Of a stretch of 37,918 bases of DNA, positions 9,497 through 16,437 are shown one piece after another; position 1 is the first letter of the stretch; each line of letters begins with the position of its first letter. The DNA is from Natrialba taiwanensis DSM 12281. Its GTDB lineage: Archaea > Halobacteriota > Halobacteria > Halobacteriales > Natrialbaceae. The position numbers and the translations under genes are program-made. Under the pieces are notes generated by a model. The model searched no databases. It saw only the letters and a list, made by a program, of their open reading frames with translations, and was not told where the DNA came from. The stretch is taken from positions 247,233 to 285,150 of the forward strand of contig NZ_AOIL01000012.1 in assembly GCF_000337595.1 (NCBI RefSeq), written 5' to 3'.

Positions 9497-9504
9497 TACA
9501 TATA
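9497..9504 (+). promoter_or_regulatory. TATA box of the amidohydrolase gene
   Basis: TACATATA lies at -30 to -23 relative to ATG 9527. This spacing puts the transcript start at or next to the start codon, which implies a leaderless mRNA and decides the start against the in-frame ATG at 9488. Confidence 0.65.
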
Positions 9505-9526
9505 CGAGCGTGCCATCGACACCCGT

Positions 9527-10396
9527 ATGGACGGACCGACGGTACTCGACGAACCGCGCGCAATCGATATGCACGCTCACCAGCCAACCAGCGAGTTCCT
9601 CCACGACGCCGGCGGCCAGATGATGCGAGATGCCGCCGACCGGTTCGGTGCGGATCTCGAGACGGACACCTACGAGAATATGCGCGCCGAGTACCGCGAA
9701 GCCGGCGTGGACAGGGCGGTCCTGCTCGGCTGGGACGCAGAGACGAACACCGGCAACCCGCCCGTTCCGAACGACTACGTCGCCGACGTTCGCGACGAGT
9801 TCAGCGATTTCTTCGTCGGCTTCGGCTCGGTCGACCCGCTGAAGGACGACTGCGTCGAGGAGGCGATCCGCTGCGTCGAAGATCTCGATCTGTCGGGCTT
9901 CAAGTTCCAGCAGATCGCCCAGGGATTCGATCCCTCCGACCCCGAACACGACGACCTCTGGTCGACGATCGAGGATCTTGGCGCGCCGGTCGTCTTCCAC
10001 GGCGGGAACTCGACGCTCGGCGCGTGTTCGCCGGGCGGTCGCGGACTGAAGATCAAATACGGGAACCCGATGCTGATCGACGACGTGGCGGCCGAACACC
10101 CCGACTTGCAGATTCTCATCGCCCATCCGGCCTACCCCTGGGAGAAAGAACAGCTCGCCATCTGCCAGCAGAAGGGCAACGTCTACATGGATCTCTCGGG
10201 GTGGATGCCCCGCTACATCGACGATCAGGTGCTTCACTACGCGAAGACGCTCCTCTCGGACAAGGTCATGTTCGGAACCGATTATCCGATGCTTGAACCG
10301 AAACCGTGGCTCGAGCAGTTCGCGGAACTCGACTTCGACGAGGAGCTACAGCGAAAGCTCCTCTGGAAGAACGCCGAGTCGTTCCTCGGTCTCTGA
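9527..10396 (+). CDS. Amidohydrolase family 2 (ACMSD-like) metal-dependent hydrolase or decarboxylase
   Basis: A 289-residue TIM-barrel metalloenzyme of the PF04909 type. The metal-binding HxH is His16 and His18 in DMHAHQP. Further ligands are the His in VVFHGGN, the His in ILIAHPAYPW and the Asp in FGTDYPM, in the order seen in aminocarboxymuconate semialdehyde decarboxylase, resorcylate decarboxylases and pyrone-dicarboxylate hydrolases. Family members usually remove CO2 from, or hydrolyse, ring-derived carboxylic acids, which suits the catabolic neighbours. The start is set by a TATA box 30 bases upstream. The stop TGA is followed at once by the 79-base palindromic element at 10397. The exact substrate is unknown. 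Confidence 0.85.
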   Translation: MDGPTVLDEPRAIDMHAHQPTSEFLHDAGGQMMRDAADRFGADLETDTYENMRAEYREAGVDRAVLLGWDAETNTGNPPVPNDYVADVRDEFSDFFVGFGSVDPLKDDCVEEAIRCVEDLDLSGFKFQQIAQGFDPSDPEHDDLWSTIEDLGAPVVFHGGNSTLGACSPGGRGLKIKYGNPMLIDDVAAEHPDLQILIAHPAYPWEKEQLAICQQKGNVYMDLSGWMPRYIDDQVLHYAKTLLSDKVMFGTDYPMLEPKPWLEQFAELDFDEELQRKLLWKNAESFLGL

Positions 10397-10475
10397 TACG
10401 GTCTGCTGTAACGATTTACCGGCGCAACCGCGTCCGTCCTGCGGTTGCGCCGGAAATGACTTACAGCAGTCCGTA
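10397..10475 (+). repeat. 79-bp palindromic element, copy A
   Basis: The element starts on the base after the amidohydrolase TGA. Its outer arms are TACGGTCTGCTGTAA and TTACAGCAGTCCGTA, complementary except for one position. Inside, CCGGCGCAACCGC pairs perfectly with GCGGTTGCGCCGG over a 9-base loop. Copy B at 11533-11611 is its reverse complement with only two differences in 79 bases. It could act as a terminator or mRNA-stabilising hairpin, or be a MITE-like mobile repeat. Confidence 0.85.
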
Positions 10476-10604
10476 TGAGTCCCGCTCTACCACTCGATAC
10501 CGTGTCGGCCCGGTGTTCGAATAACGGAAACTGAACTCGTCAGCGGCCGGATTATCGAAACGCGACTGATCGGCTGCTCTGCAACCGGTCGTTCTCCCAC
10601 CGCA

Positions 10605-10630
10605 TGATTACAAGTGTACTACTGTAATCA
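10605..10630. repeat. 26-bp dyad: terminator or operator candidate
   Basis: TGATTACA (10605-10612) and TGTAATCA (10623-10630) are perfect complements around a 10-base centre containing GTAC. The site is 43 bases past the IclR stop codon on the minus strand, so it may end that transcript. Its symmetric shape would also suit a dimeric regulator. Confidence 0.4.
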
Positions 10631-10672
10631 GTCCCGCGGAGCTGTTCGAACTACTCGAACGGGAGGGCTAGA

Positions 10673-11440
10673 CTACGAGTGTGCCAGATTGATCTCGATT
10701 TCGTTCGTCGCGCCAAGCAAGAGCGTGGGGAGGTCGTCGGTGAGCAACTCCCCGCTGAGTCGGTTCGCCGGCCCGGCGATGCTGATCGCACCGATGGCGT
10801 CGCCGGATTCGTCTTTCACAGGTGCGCCGACGGCGTGAACGCCGGCGACAGATTCCTCGTAATTGAGCGCGTATCCCCGCTCGCGGATTGTTTCGAGCTG
10901 GCTACAGAGTTCGTCGCGATCGGTGATCGTCTGTGCGGTCTGTGCGGCGAGGTCGTACTCGTCGAGGATCCGTTCGGTTCGGTCCGCAGGAAGGTGGGCG
11001 AGGATCGCCTTTCCGGCCGCAAACTGGTGTAGCGCCGTTCGCTTTCCGATCCGCGCGTGTGTCCTGACCGAGTGACGGCCTTCGGCTCCGTAGATGTGGA
11101 CGCCGACACCCCCTTCCTCGATGACGCACCAGACCTTCTCGTCGGTTTCCGCCGCGAGTTCATCGACTTTCGGCGTGGCGACGTCGAACAGCGGGTGCTG
11201 GTTTCGGACGTGGATGCCGTAGTCGAGAAACCACGTGCTGATGCGGTAGGTGTCGCCGTTTCGGACGACGAGGCCGCGGGATTCGAGTGTTTTCGTGTGG
11301 CGGTAGACGGTGCTCTTTGCGAGGTCGAGTTCGTCGGCGAGTTCGGTGATGCCGGCGCTGGTGGTGTGTCTGAGAACGTCGAGAATGTCGAACGCCGTCT
11401 CGACGGTTTCGACCGGTCGATGGTCCGGGTGGCGTGCCAT
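10673..11440 (-). CDS. IclR-family transcriptional regulator
   Basis: A 255-residue regulator. Residues 8-70 form the winged helix-turn-helix, with the recognition region in ITELADELDLAKSTVYRHTKTLESRGLV. Residues 80-250 form the GAF-like IclR effector domain, including the typical LHQFAAGKAILAHLP and the later GYALNYEESVAGVHAVGAPV stretch. IclR proteins usually bind small carboxylic or aromatic effectors and control the catabolic genes beside them. The gene lies between the amidohydrolase and the flavin oxidoreductase and is flanked by inverted copies of the 79-base palindrome. CCTTTTGA about 30 bases before the ATG may serve as its TATA box. The targets are inferred from neighbourhood only. 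Confidence 0.9.
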   Translation of the reverse strand: MARHPDHRPVETVETAFDILDVLRHTTSAGITELADELDLAKSTVYRHTKTLESRGLVVRNGDTYRISTWFLDYGIHVRNQHPLFDVATPKVDELAAETDEKVWCVIEEGGVGVHIYGAEGRHSVRTHARIGKRTALHQFAAGKAILAHLPADRTERILDEYDLAAQTAQTITDRDELCSQLETIRERGYALNYEESVAGVHAVGAPVKDESGDAIGAISIAGPANRLSGELLTDDLPTLLLGATNEIEINLAHS

Positions 11441-11532
11441 AGTAGCTACTCAGATGGAAGCGTCAAAAGGTTTGTTCCCGCTATTCGAACGCGCGCCGTC
11501 GTCGTCGGCCGGCTGGACAGGGGGAGCGTTCA

Positions 11533-11611
11533 TACGGACTGCTGTAAGTCATTTCCGGCGCAACCGCAGGACGGGCGCGGTTGCACCGGTAAATCGTTAC
11601 AGCAGACCGTA
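11533..11611 (-). repeat. 79-bp palindromic element, copy B
   Basis: Read on the minus strand, this copy starts on the base after the TGA of the oxidoreductase (11612-11614), exactly as copy A follows the amidohydrolase stop. It matches copy A at 77 of 79 positions. The inner stem here has one G-T type mismatch. With copy A it brackets the IclR gene in inverted orientation. Confidence 0.85.
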
Positions 11612-13603
11612 TCAGAGTTCACGAGCGAGTTCGTGGCCGGCGTAGACGGCGTCGGCGATCCGTCTGGGCGCGACGCAGTCGCCGACCGCGTGAATCGATT
11701 CGATTTCGGTCGACGAGCGGAGCGATTCGGCGTCGGCTTTGAGCGATCGATAGAGGTCGTCGTTCGATTCGCGCATCGTCGTGAACACGACGGTATCGGC
11801 CTCATAGCTGCGCCGGTCCCCGGAATAGACGTTCGACGCGACGACCTCGTCGTCCCGAACCTCCTCGAGTGTGTGGTTGGCGACGAACTCGACGCCGAGG
11901 TCGTACAGCGCGGTGAAAATCGTCCGCCGTTCGAACGTGTGAAGCGTTTCCTGAAACGCGCTCGCCCGCGGCGTGACGAATATCACGCGATTGTCGGTGG
12001 CGAGCGATTGGGCGACGCCGGCGCTGACGTTGTATCCCTCTTCGTCGAAGATGACGATCGTTTGCCCCGAGAGGTCGGTCGCGATCGCGTCGGTGGGAGT
12101 GAGAACGTGATCGCGTTCCCACCCCGGGACCGGCTGGTGTGAACTCGACGTGGTTCCGGTTTCGTCCCACTCCGCGCCGGTGGCGATGACGACGAGTTCA
12201 GCGCCGTAGGTTCGCACGTCGTCGTAACTTATCTCGGCTCTGGAGCCGGTGTGGACCGAGACGGTCTCGAGGCGGTCGAGTTCCGCCGCCCGCCAGTCGC
12301 GAACGCGGTTCCACTCCCCCAACTCCGGCAATCCGGCTTCGAAGGTGACGCGGCCGCCGAGTCGGTCGTCGCGTTCCTTGAGGTGGACCAGGTGCCCGCG
12401 TTCGCCCATGACGCGTGCGAACTCCATGCCGGCCGGCCCGCCGCCGACGACGAGGACGCCCTTCGGGTCGGTGGCTTCCTCGTACGTTTCGGGCGCCCAG
12501 TCGCCCTCGCGGCCGACGGTCGGATTCTGCGTGCACACTAACGGAATGCCCTGTCGCGATTGGGAGACACAGATATTGCAGCCGATACACTCTCGAATTC
12601 GATCGACATCGCCCGCTTTGACCTTTCGCGGCCAGTGAGGGTCGGAAATAGACTGACGGGCCATCCCGATCATGTCGACGTAGTTCTCTTCGAGGAGCGC
12701 CGCGGCGTCGTCCGGGTCGGTGATTCGGCCGGCACCGCCGACCGGCACGTCGAGTTCTCGAGTTGCCGCTTTCAGATAGTCCATCTGGTAATTCTTCTCG
12801 TGGCGGCGGCTCGGGCCGATCATGTCGTCGATCGACTGCTTAATGCCGATATCCACGTCCCAGAAGTCGAGGTCGTCGGACAGTCGACGCATCACCTCGA
12901 TGCCGTCGCCGTCGGCGGTGAGCCCGCCGTCGACGCGCTCGTCGATCGTGTAGCGAGCGCCGACGGCCATGTCGGCGCTGACGTTGTCGCGAACTCGTTC
13001 GATGGCGTCCTCGAAAAACCGCATTCGGTTCTCGAGGGAGCCGCCGAACTCGTCGTCTCGGTCGTTGTAGAACGGCGAGAGGAACTGCGAGAGCAGGTAG
13101 CCGTGTGCCGCGTGGAGTTCGATTCCGTCGTAACCCGCTCGTCGCGCTCGATCCGCGGCGTCGCCGAACGCGTCGAGAACGGTTCGAATGTCCTCGTGTT
13201 CCATCGCCTTCGGCGTGTAGTTTCGCCCGGTCGGTTGTTGTGACGACGTAAGCGGCGGCTGGCGGCTGCCGTAGTTGCCGGCAGTCGCACCGCCGTGCCA
13301 CAACTCGACGAAGAGTTTGCTGCCGTGGGCGTGGACGGCGTCGACCATCCGTTTTTGCGGCGGGATCGTCTCGTCGTCGTGGAGGTAACCGGAATCGACC
13401 GGCGTGACGTCGGTCGTCTCGTCGATCTGGCTGTACTCCTGGACGATCAAGCCGAATCCACCCTTCGCCTTCTCGGCGCGAAAGTCGGTTTGCTGTTGGC
13501 CGAGGCCGTACGCGTTGCCGTGTGGCGGCTGGAAGATGCGGTTCGGAACGGTCACCGGACCGAGTTCGATCGGCTCGAAGAGCCGACTATAGGTCGTCGA
13601 CAT
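11612..13603 (-). CDS. FMN/Fe-S/FAD oxidoreductase, trimethylamine dehydrogenase/2,4-dienoyl-CoA reductase type
   Basis: A 663-residue enzyme. Residues 5-330 form an Old Yellow Enzyme TIM barrel for FMN, with HAAHGYLLSQFLSP in the usual active-site region. Cys339, Cys342, Cys345 and Cys357 (CIGCNIC...VCTQNP) bind a 4Fe-4S cluster. The CX2CX2C spacing and CTQN resemble trimethylamine dehydrogenase more than E. coli FadH, which has CX2CX3C. Residues 380-663 are the dinucleotide-binding part, starting VLVVGGGPAGMEFA and ending with GDCVAPRRIADAV. Known relatives demethylate amines or reduce C=C bonds in enoyl-CoA or cyclic enones. The gene has its own TATA box. The neighbours suggest catabolism of an unsaturated or ring-derived acid, but the substrate is open. 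Confidence 0.85.
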   Translation of the reverse strand: MSTTYSRLFEPIELGPVTVPNRIFQPPHGNAYGLGQQQTDFRAEKAKGGFGLIVQEYSQIDETTDVTPVDSGYLHDDETIPPQKRMVDAVHAHGSKLFVELWHGGATAGNYGSRQPPLTSSQQPTGRNYTPKAMEHEDIRTVLDAFGDAADRARRAGYDGIELHAAHGYLLSQFLSPFYNDRDDEFGGSLENRMRFFEDAIERVRDNVSADMAVGARYTIDERVDGGLTADGDGIEVMRRLSDDLDFWDVDIGIKQSIDDMIGPSRRHEKNYQMDYLKAATRELDVPVGGAGRITDPDDAAALLEENYVDMIGMARQSISDPHWPRKVKAGDVDRIRECIGCNICVSQSRQGIPLVCTQNPTVGREGDWAPETYEEATDPKGVLVVGGGPAGMEFARVMGERGHLVHLKERDDRLGGRVTFEAGLPELGEWNRVRDWRAAELDRLETVSVHTGSRAEISYDDVRTYGAELVVIATGAEWDETGTTSSSHQPVPGWERDHVLTPTDAIATDLSGQTIVIFDEEGYNVSAGVAQSLATDNRVIFVTPRASAFQETLHTFERRTIFTALYDLGVEFVANHTLEEVRDDEVVASNVYSGDRRSYEADTVVFTTMRESNDDLYRSLKADAESLRSSTEIESIHAVGDCVAPRRIADAVYAGHELAREL

Positions 13604-13624
13604 ACGGTAGTGACTGTCGTGGTA

Positions 13625-13632
13625 TTACTTAA
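13625..13632 (-). promoter_or_regulatory. TATA box of the flavin oxidoreductase gene
   Basis: On the minus strand TTAAGTAA covers -29 to -22 relative to the ATG at 13603, the distance expected for a leaderless transcript. Confidence 0.5.
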
Positions 13633-13815
13633 CAGTACTCTTATGACAACCGTTCTGTGCTTCGATAATCACTGTTTGAACGATCGGGTCTCCAAGGCGA
13701 TTCCTGGTCGTCGGCGTTTCGCCTTTTAGCCGCGCTCCGAGCGGAGTGTCAGTACGCTATCGAGTCATCATCCGCGTTCTGTCACGCATCGTCGATCGTG
13801 GAACATTGAGGTATG

Positions 13816-13822
13816 TTTATTA
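13816..13822 (+). promoter_or_regulatory. TATA box of the small-protein/symporter cassette
   Basis: TTTATTA lies at -30 to -24 relative to ATG 13846. No comparable box precedes the next two start codons (14004 and 14171), so this is the likely promoter for all three genes. Confidence 0.6.
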
Positions 13823-13845
13823 TGAAAAACCATGTGTGTTGTTGT

Positions 13846-14007
13846 ATGGCACACGATCGACAGTGCGTCCAGCCACCAGTCCGTCAGTTGACGACCAGCG
13901 ACCAGCCGGTTGAACTCGGGGGGAAGTCGTTTGAGCACGCGAGTGCGGGTGAGAGTGCAAGTGAGGATAGTAGCGAAAGCGAGAGCCAAGACGGGGTGAC
14001 GCGATGA
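13846..14007 (+). CDS. Small acidic hypothetical protein at the head of a symporter operon
   Basis: The 53-residue product starts MAHDRQCVQPPV and ends in a Ser/Glu/Asp-rich tail before GVTR. It has no membrane segment and no recognised domain. The start is supported by a TATA box exactly 30 bases upstream, and the stop TGA overlaps the next start as ATGA, so translation of the two is probably coupled. An upstream ATG at 13813 would add eleven residues but would lie inside the promoter. It may be a leader peptide that couples translation, or an accessory protein of the transporter. Because any ATGA start creates such a stop, the overlap alone is weak evidence; the promoter position is the stronger argument. 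Confidence 0.5.
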   Translation: MAHDRQCVQPPVRQLTTSDQPVELGGKSFEHASAGESASEDSSESESQDGVTR

Positions 14008-14171
14008 GTTACCTGCTCGGCTTTCCGACGCCGATCGTCGAGGTGTTTCTCACGCTCATCGTGCTCTTCCTCATCGTCTCCGTGTACCTGGGGATGCGGA
14101 TGGAGGGGACGACGGCCGTTCGAGACGCCGACGAGTTCACCCAGAGCGACGTTGGGGAGGTGAGCGATTGA
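14004..14171 (+). CDS. Small membrane accessory protein of the SSS symporter
   Basis: A 55-residue protein. Its first ten residues (MSYLLGFPTP) lead into one transmembrane helix, about residues 11-31 (IVEVFLTLIVLFLIVSVYLG). A charged tail, ADEFTQSDVGEVSD, follows. Its TGA overlaps the ATG of the symporter by one base (TGATG at 14169-14173), a tight coupling. Short one-helix or few-helix partners encoded just before sodium:solute symporters are known in bacteria and archaea, so I infer a subunit that stabilises or regulates the transporter. Direct evidence of a complex is lacking. Confidence 0.75.
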   Translation: MSYLLGFPTPIVEVFLTLIVLFLIVSVYLGMRMEGTTAVRDADEFTQSDVGEVSD

Positions 14172-15793
14172 TGGGATCGACCGCGTTCGTGTGGCCGCTC
14201 CAGACGTGGGGCGGCGACCTCGGCGTGGAGTACTACTCCCGAACGGCGGTCGTCTTTTTCGTCCTGTTCGCGGGGCTGATGATCGGGATCGGAATCCTGG
14301 CCGGGCGATACCAGACGAACGAGGAGGAGTACTTCGTCGCCGGTCGTCGGTCGGGCATCCTCGTCGTCGCCCTGGCCGTGTTCGCCTCCATTCAGAGCGG
14401 GTGGGGCATGATCGGCGTGACCGGCACCGGCTACCTCGTCGGCCTCGAGTACTTCATCCTCGTCGGGGGGCTCATCATCTTCGGCTTCACGGGCTCGTAC
14501 TGGCTGCTCGGCCGAAAGATGCGCGTGCTCGGCGACGTTCGAAACGCGATCACCGCCCCGGACGCGATGTACTACCGCTTTCAGGACGAGCGAGTGCGGC
14601 TCTTGGGCGCGGCGGCGGTCCTGCTCGGCTGTATGGGCTATCTCGCCGCCCAGTACGCGGCGCTCGGCATCGTCGGCGCGCTCATCCTGCCGATCAGTTT
14701 CTTCGAAGCGCTGGTCATCGGCCTGCTGATCGTCGGCTTTTACACGATCATCGGCGGCATGCTCGCGGCAATCTGGTCGGATGCGGTCCAGGGGTCGATC
14801 ATGATCGTCGGCGGTATCCTGACGGCCTACTACGTGATCACGAACTCGACGCTCGGCTGGAGCGGAATGACGAGCGCGATTCAAAGCGGAAACCCGCAGT
14901 ACTTCGAGTTCACGTTGCTCGGCGGCGACGGGCTGATGGCGATCGGACTGATCGTCTCCGTGATCGTGATTCAGGCGACCGTCGCGGGTCAGCCCCACGC
15001 GATCACGAAGTTCTACATGGTTCGGAACGTGTCGGTGCTGAAGTGGGGCGCGCTCATCACCGGCGCGGCGTACCTGGCGACGACCCTCTACTGGGTCGCA
15101 GCGCCGTTCGTGCAGGCGGCCGTCCTCGAGGGAACGGTCGCCGATCCGGGCAATCCCGACGCGACGTTGCCGCTCGCGCTGATCGAGTGGGCACCCGACG
15201 TCGTCGTCGCGTTCGTCCTCACCGCCGTCGTGGCCGCGATCATGTCCACGAGCAACGCCTTCCTCAACATGGGCGCGTCCGCCGTCGTCCACGACTACAT
15301 CATCGAGTACCGGGGGACCGAGCTCACGCAGGCCGAAGAGGTACGCTGGGGTCGCGTCACGACCGGCGTCTTGCTCGTAGCCGCGGGCGTCATCGCCGGC
15401 ACGTTCCCGGGGCTCATCTTCGTGCTCGGGGCTGCCGGCTGGGCGATCTTCGCCGCCGTCATCTTTCCCTGCGTCGCGATCGCGTACAACTGGCGCGGTG
15501 CGACGGCCGAGGGGGCGCTCGCCGGCGGCGGATCGGGACTCGTCCTCACGATTCTCCTGGCCTACGGCGTCGAATACCTGGGACTGTCGCTGCCCTACGG
15601 CTTCCTCGGCGGACAGGTTGCCACGATCGTCGCCGTCGCGGTGTTCGTCGGCGTCTCGCTCGTGACGACGACGAGCGAGTACGCTGAACTCGACGACGAC
15701 ATCCGGATGATACTGGATCTCGGACGGATCACCGGGAGTCCGGAGCAGCCGACGGAAACCATCGCGGACGGGGGTTCGGACACCGAACAGTAA
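14171..15793 (+). CDS. Sodium:solute symporter (SSS family)
   Basis: A 540-residue membrane protein with about 13 predicted helices. The first begins near residue 24 after YYSRTAVV, and the segment EEEYFVAGRRSG before helix 2 is typical of the family. The region QSGWGMIGVTGTGYLVG near 77-93 is the unwound helix that contacts substrate and Na+. FVLTAVVAAIMSTSNAFLN near 350 matches the conserved SSS helix 8 (family motif AxxMSTxxSxLN). The tail after about 500 is hydrophilic and acidic. SSS carriers import carboxylates, amino acids, sugars or vitamins with Na+. The neighbours favour an organic acid. ATG 14171 is preferred over TTG 14168 because it is directly coupled to the small membrane protein. 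Confidence 0.9.
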   Translation: MGSTAFVWPLQTWGGDLGVEYYSRTAVVFFVLFAGLMIGIGILAGRYQTNEEEYFVAGRRSGILVVALAVFASIQSGWGMIGVTGTGYLVGLEYFILVGGLIIFGFTGSYWLLGRKMRVLGDVRNAITAPDAMYYRFQDERVRLLGAAAVLLGCMGYLAAQYAALGIVGALILPISFFEALVIGLLIVGFYTIIGGMLAAIWSDAVQGSIMIVGGILTAYYVITNSTLGWSGMTSAIQSGNPQYFEFTLLGGDGLMAIGLIVSVIVIQATVAGQPHAITKFYMVRNVSVLKWGALITGAAYLATTLYWVAAPFVQAAVLEGTVADPGNPDATLPLALIEWAPDVVVAFVLTAVVAAIMSTSNAFLNMGASAVVHDYIIEYRGTELTQAEEVRWGRVTTGVLLVAAGVIAGTFPGLIFVLGAAGWAIFAAVIFPCVAIAYNWRGATAEGALAGGGSGLVLTILLAYGVEYLGLSLPYGFLGGQVATIVAVAVFVGVSLVTTTSEYAELDDDIRMILDLGRITGSPEQPTETIADGGSDTEQ

Positions 15794-15846
15794 CACGCTA
15801 TTAGCCGACCGTCGATTGTCCGATCGAATCCGTCACCGGCCGGCGC

Positions 15847-16434
15847 TCAGGATGTCTGGGAGTACTCCTCGACCCACTCCTGGAGGGTGAGGGCCATCGC
15901 GGCCTGCGTGATCGCGTTCGAGGACGCCGAGTTGGCGCTCTTGACGAGTTCAGCTTCGAGCGTCCGGGTCGGTACTTCGCCGAGGAAGTGGGGGATGGCG
16001 CGTTGGACCGACAGGGGGCAGCCGACCTCGTGGGCGAGGGCGTACCCCGAAATCGAGTGCGGAATCTCGTCGCTGACGTAGCGGGGGGACGGGTCATCGA
16101 GCAACTCGTCGTCGACGAACGGAGGGTACTCGTAGCACTTGCCCACGTCGTGTAAGAGGGCGGCCGCGACGATTGTGTCGAGATCGGGATCGGCGTCGTG
16201 GAACTCGCGTTGCTGGCTCGCCGCGTCGACTGCAATGCGTGCGACGCCGCGGACGTGCTCGACATTGGTTACCTCGTGGATGTTCCAGGCGTAGGGGATG
16301 TCCGTCACGTCCCGCCAGCCGCCGCGGTCGAGACCGAGGACCCATGCCTCGACGATGCGCTCGCGGAGGTCGTCGCTCTCGACGTGCTCGAGTTCGGGGA
16401 GGGCGTCGCGGACCTGGGTATCGAAGTCGGGCAT
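15847..16434 (-). CDS. HD-domain metal-dependent phosphohydrolase
   Basis: This 195-residue protein carries the HD signature. His60 in NVEHVRGVARIA and His95-Asp96 in ALLHDVGKCYEYPPF are the expected metal ligands, with a later His in the HSISGYALAHEVGCP segment. HD proteins hydrolyse phosphate esters of nucleotides or act as oxygen-dependent hydrolases. The specific substrate is unknown. Its ATG is three bases after the EthD-gene stop, so the two form one transcription unit. That pairing is the best clue to its role and suggests it handles a product or regulator linked to the EthD protein. It is convergent with the symporter. Confidence 0.85.
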   Translation of the reverse strand: MPDFDTQVRDALPELEHVESDDLRERIVEAWVLGLDRGGWRDVTDIPYAWNIHEVTNVEHVRGVARIAVDAASQQREFHDADPDLDTIVAAALLHDVGKCYEYPPFVDDELLDDPSPRYVSDEIPHSISGYALAHEVGCPLSVQRAIPHFLGEVPTRTLEAELVKSANSASSNAITQAAMALTLQEWVEEYSQTS

Positions 16435-16437
16435 CGC

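Larger units (their letters stand above)
9088..9526. other. AT-richer intergenic region with no convincing gene
   Basis: This 439-base gap has lower GC than its neighbours. A plus-strand frame at 9110-9289 could encode 59 residues (starting MNEYSHILF), but it has no promoter at the expected distance and no recognised domain, so I do not call it. The gap contains an 11-base perfect inverted repeat (9233-9243 and 9290-9300) and, near its right end, the TATA box of the amidohydrolase gene. Confidence 0.5.

Noticed and set aside
10397..11611. IclR gene plus inverted repeats as a composite transposon
   Set aside because: There is no transposase between the repeats and I saw no target-site duplication outside them; the repeats are docked to stop codons, so the transposon reading is not supported.
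14009..15796. 595-codon open frame antisense to the symporter
   Set aside because: It is rich in Arg, Asp and Glu with no fold signature, and lies opposite a well-recognised SSS protein. Such long antisense frames are expected in GC-rich haloarchaeal genes.
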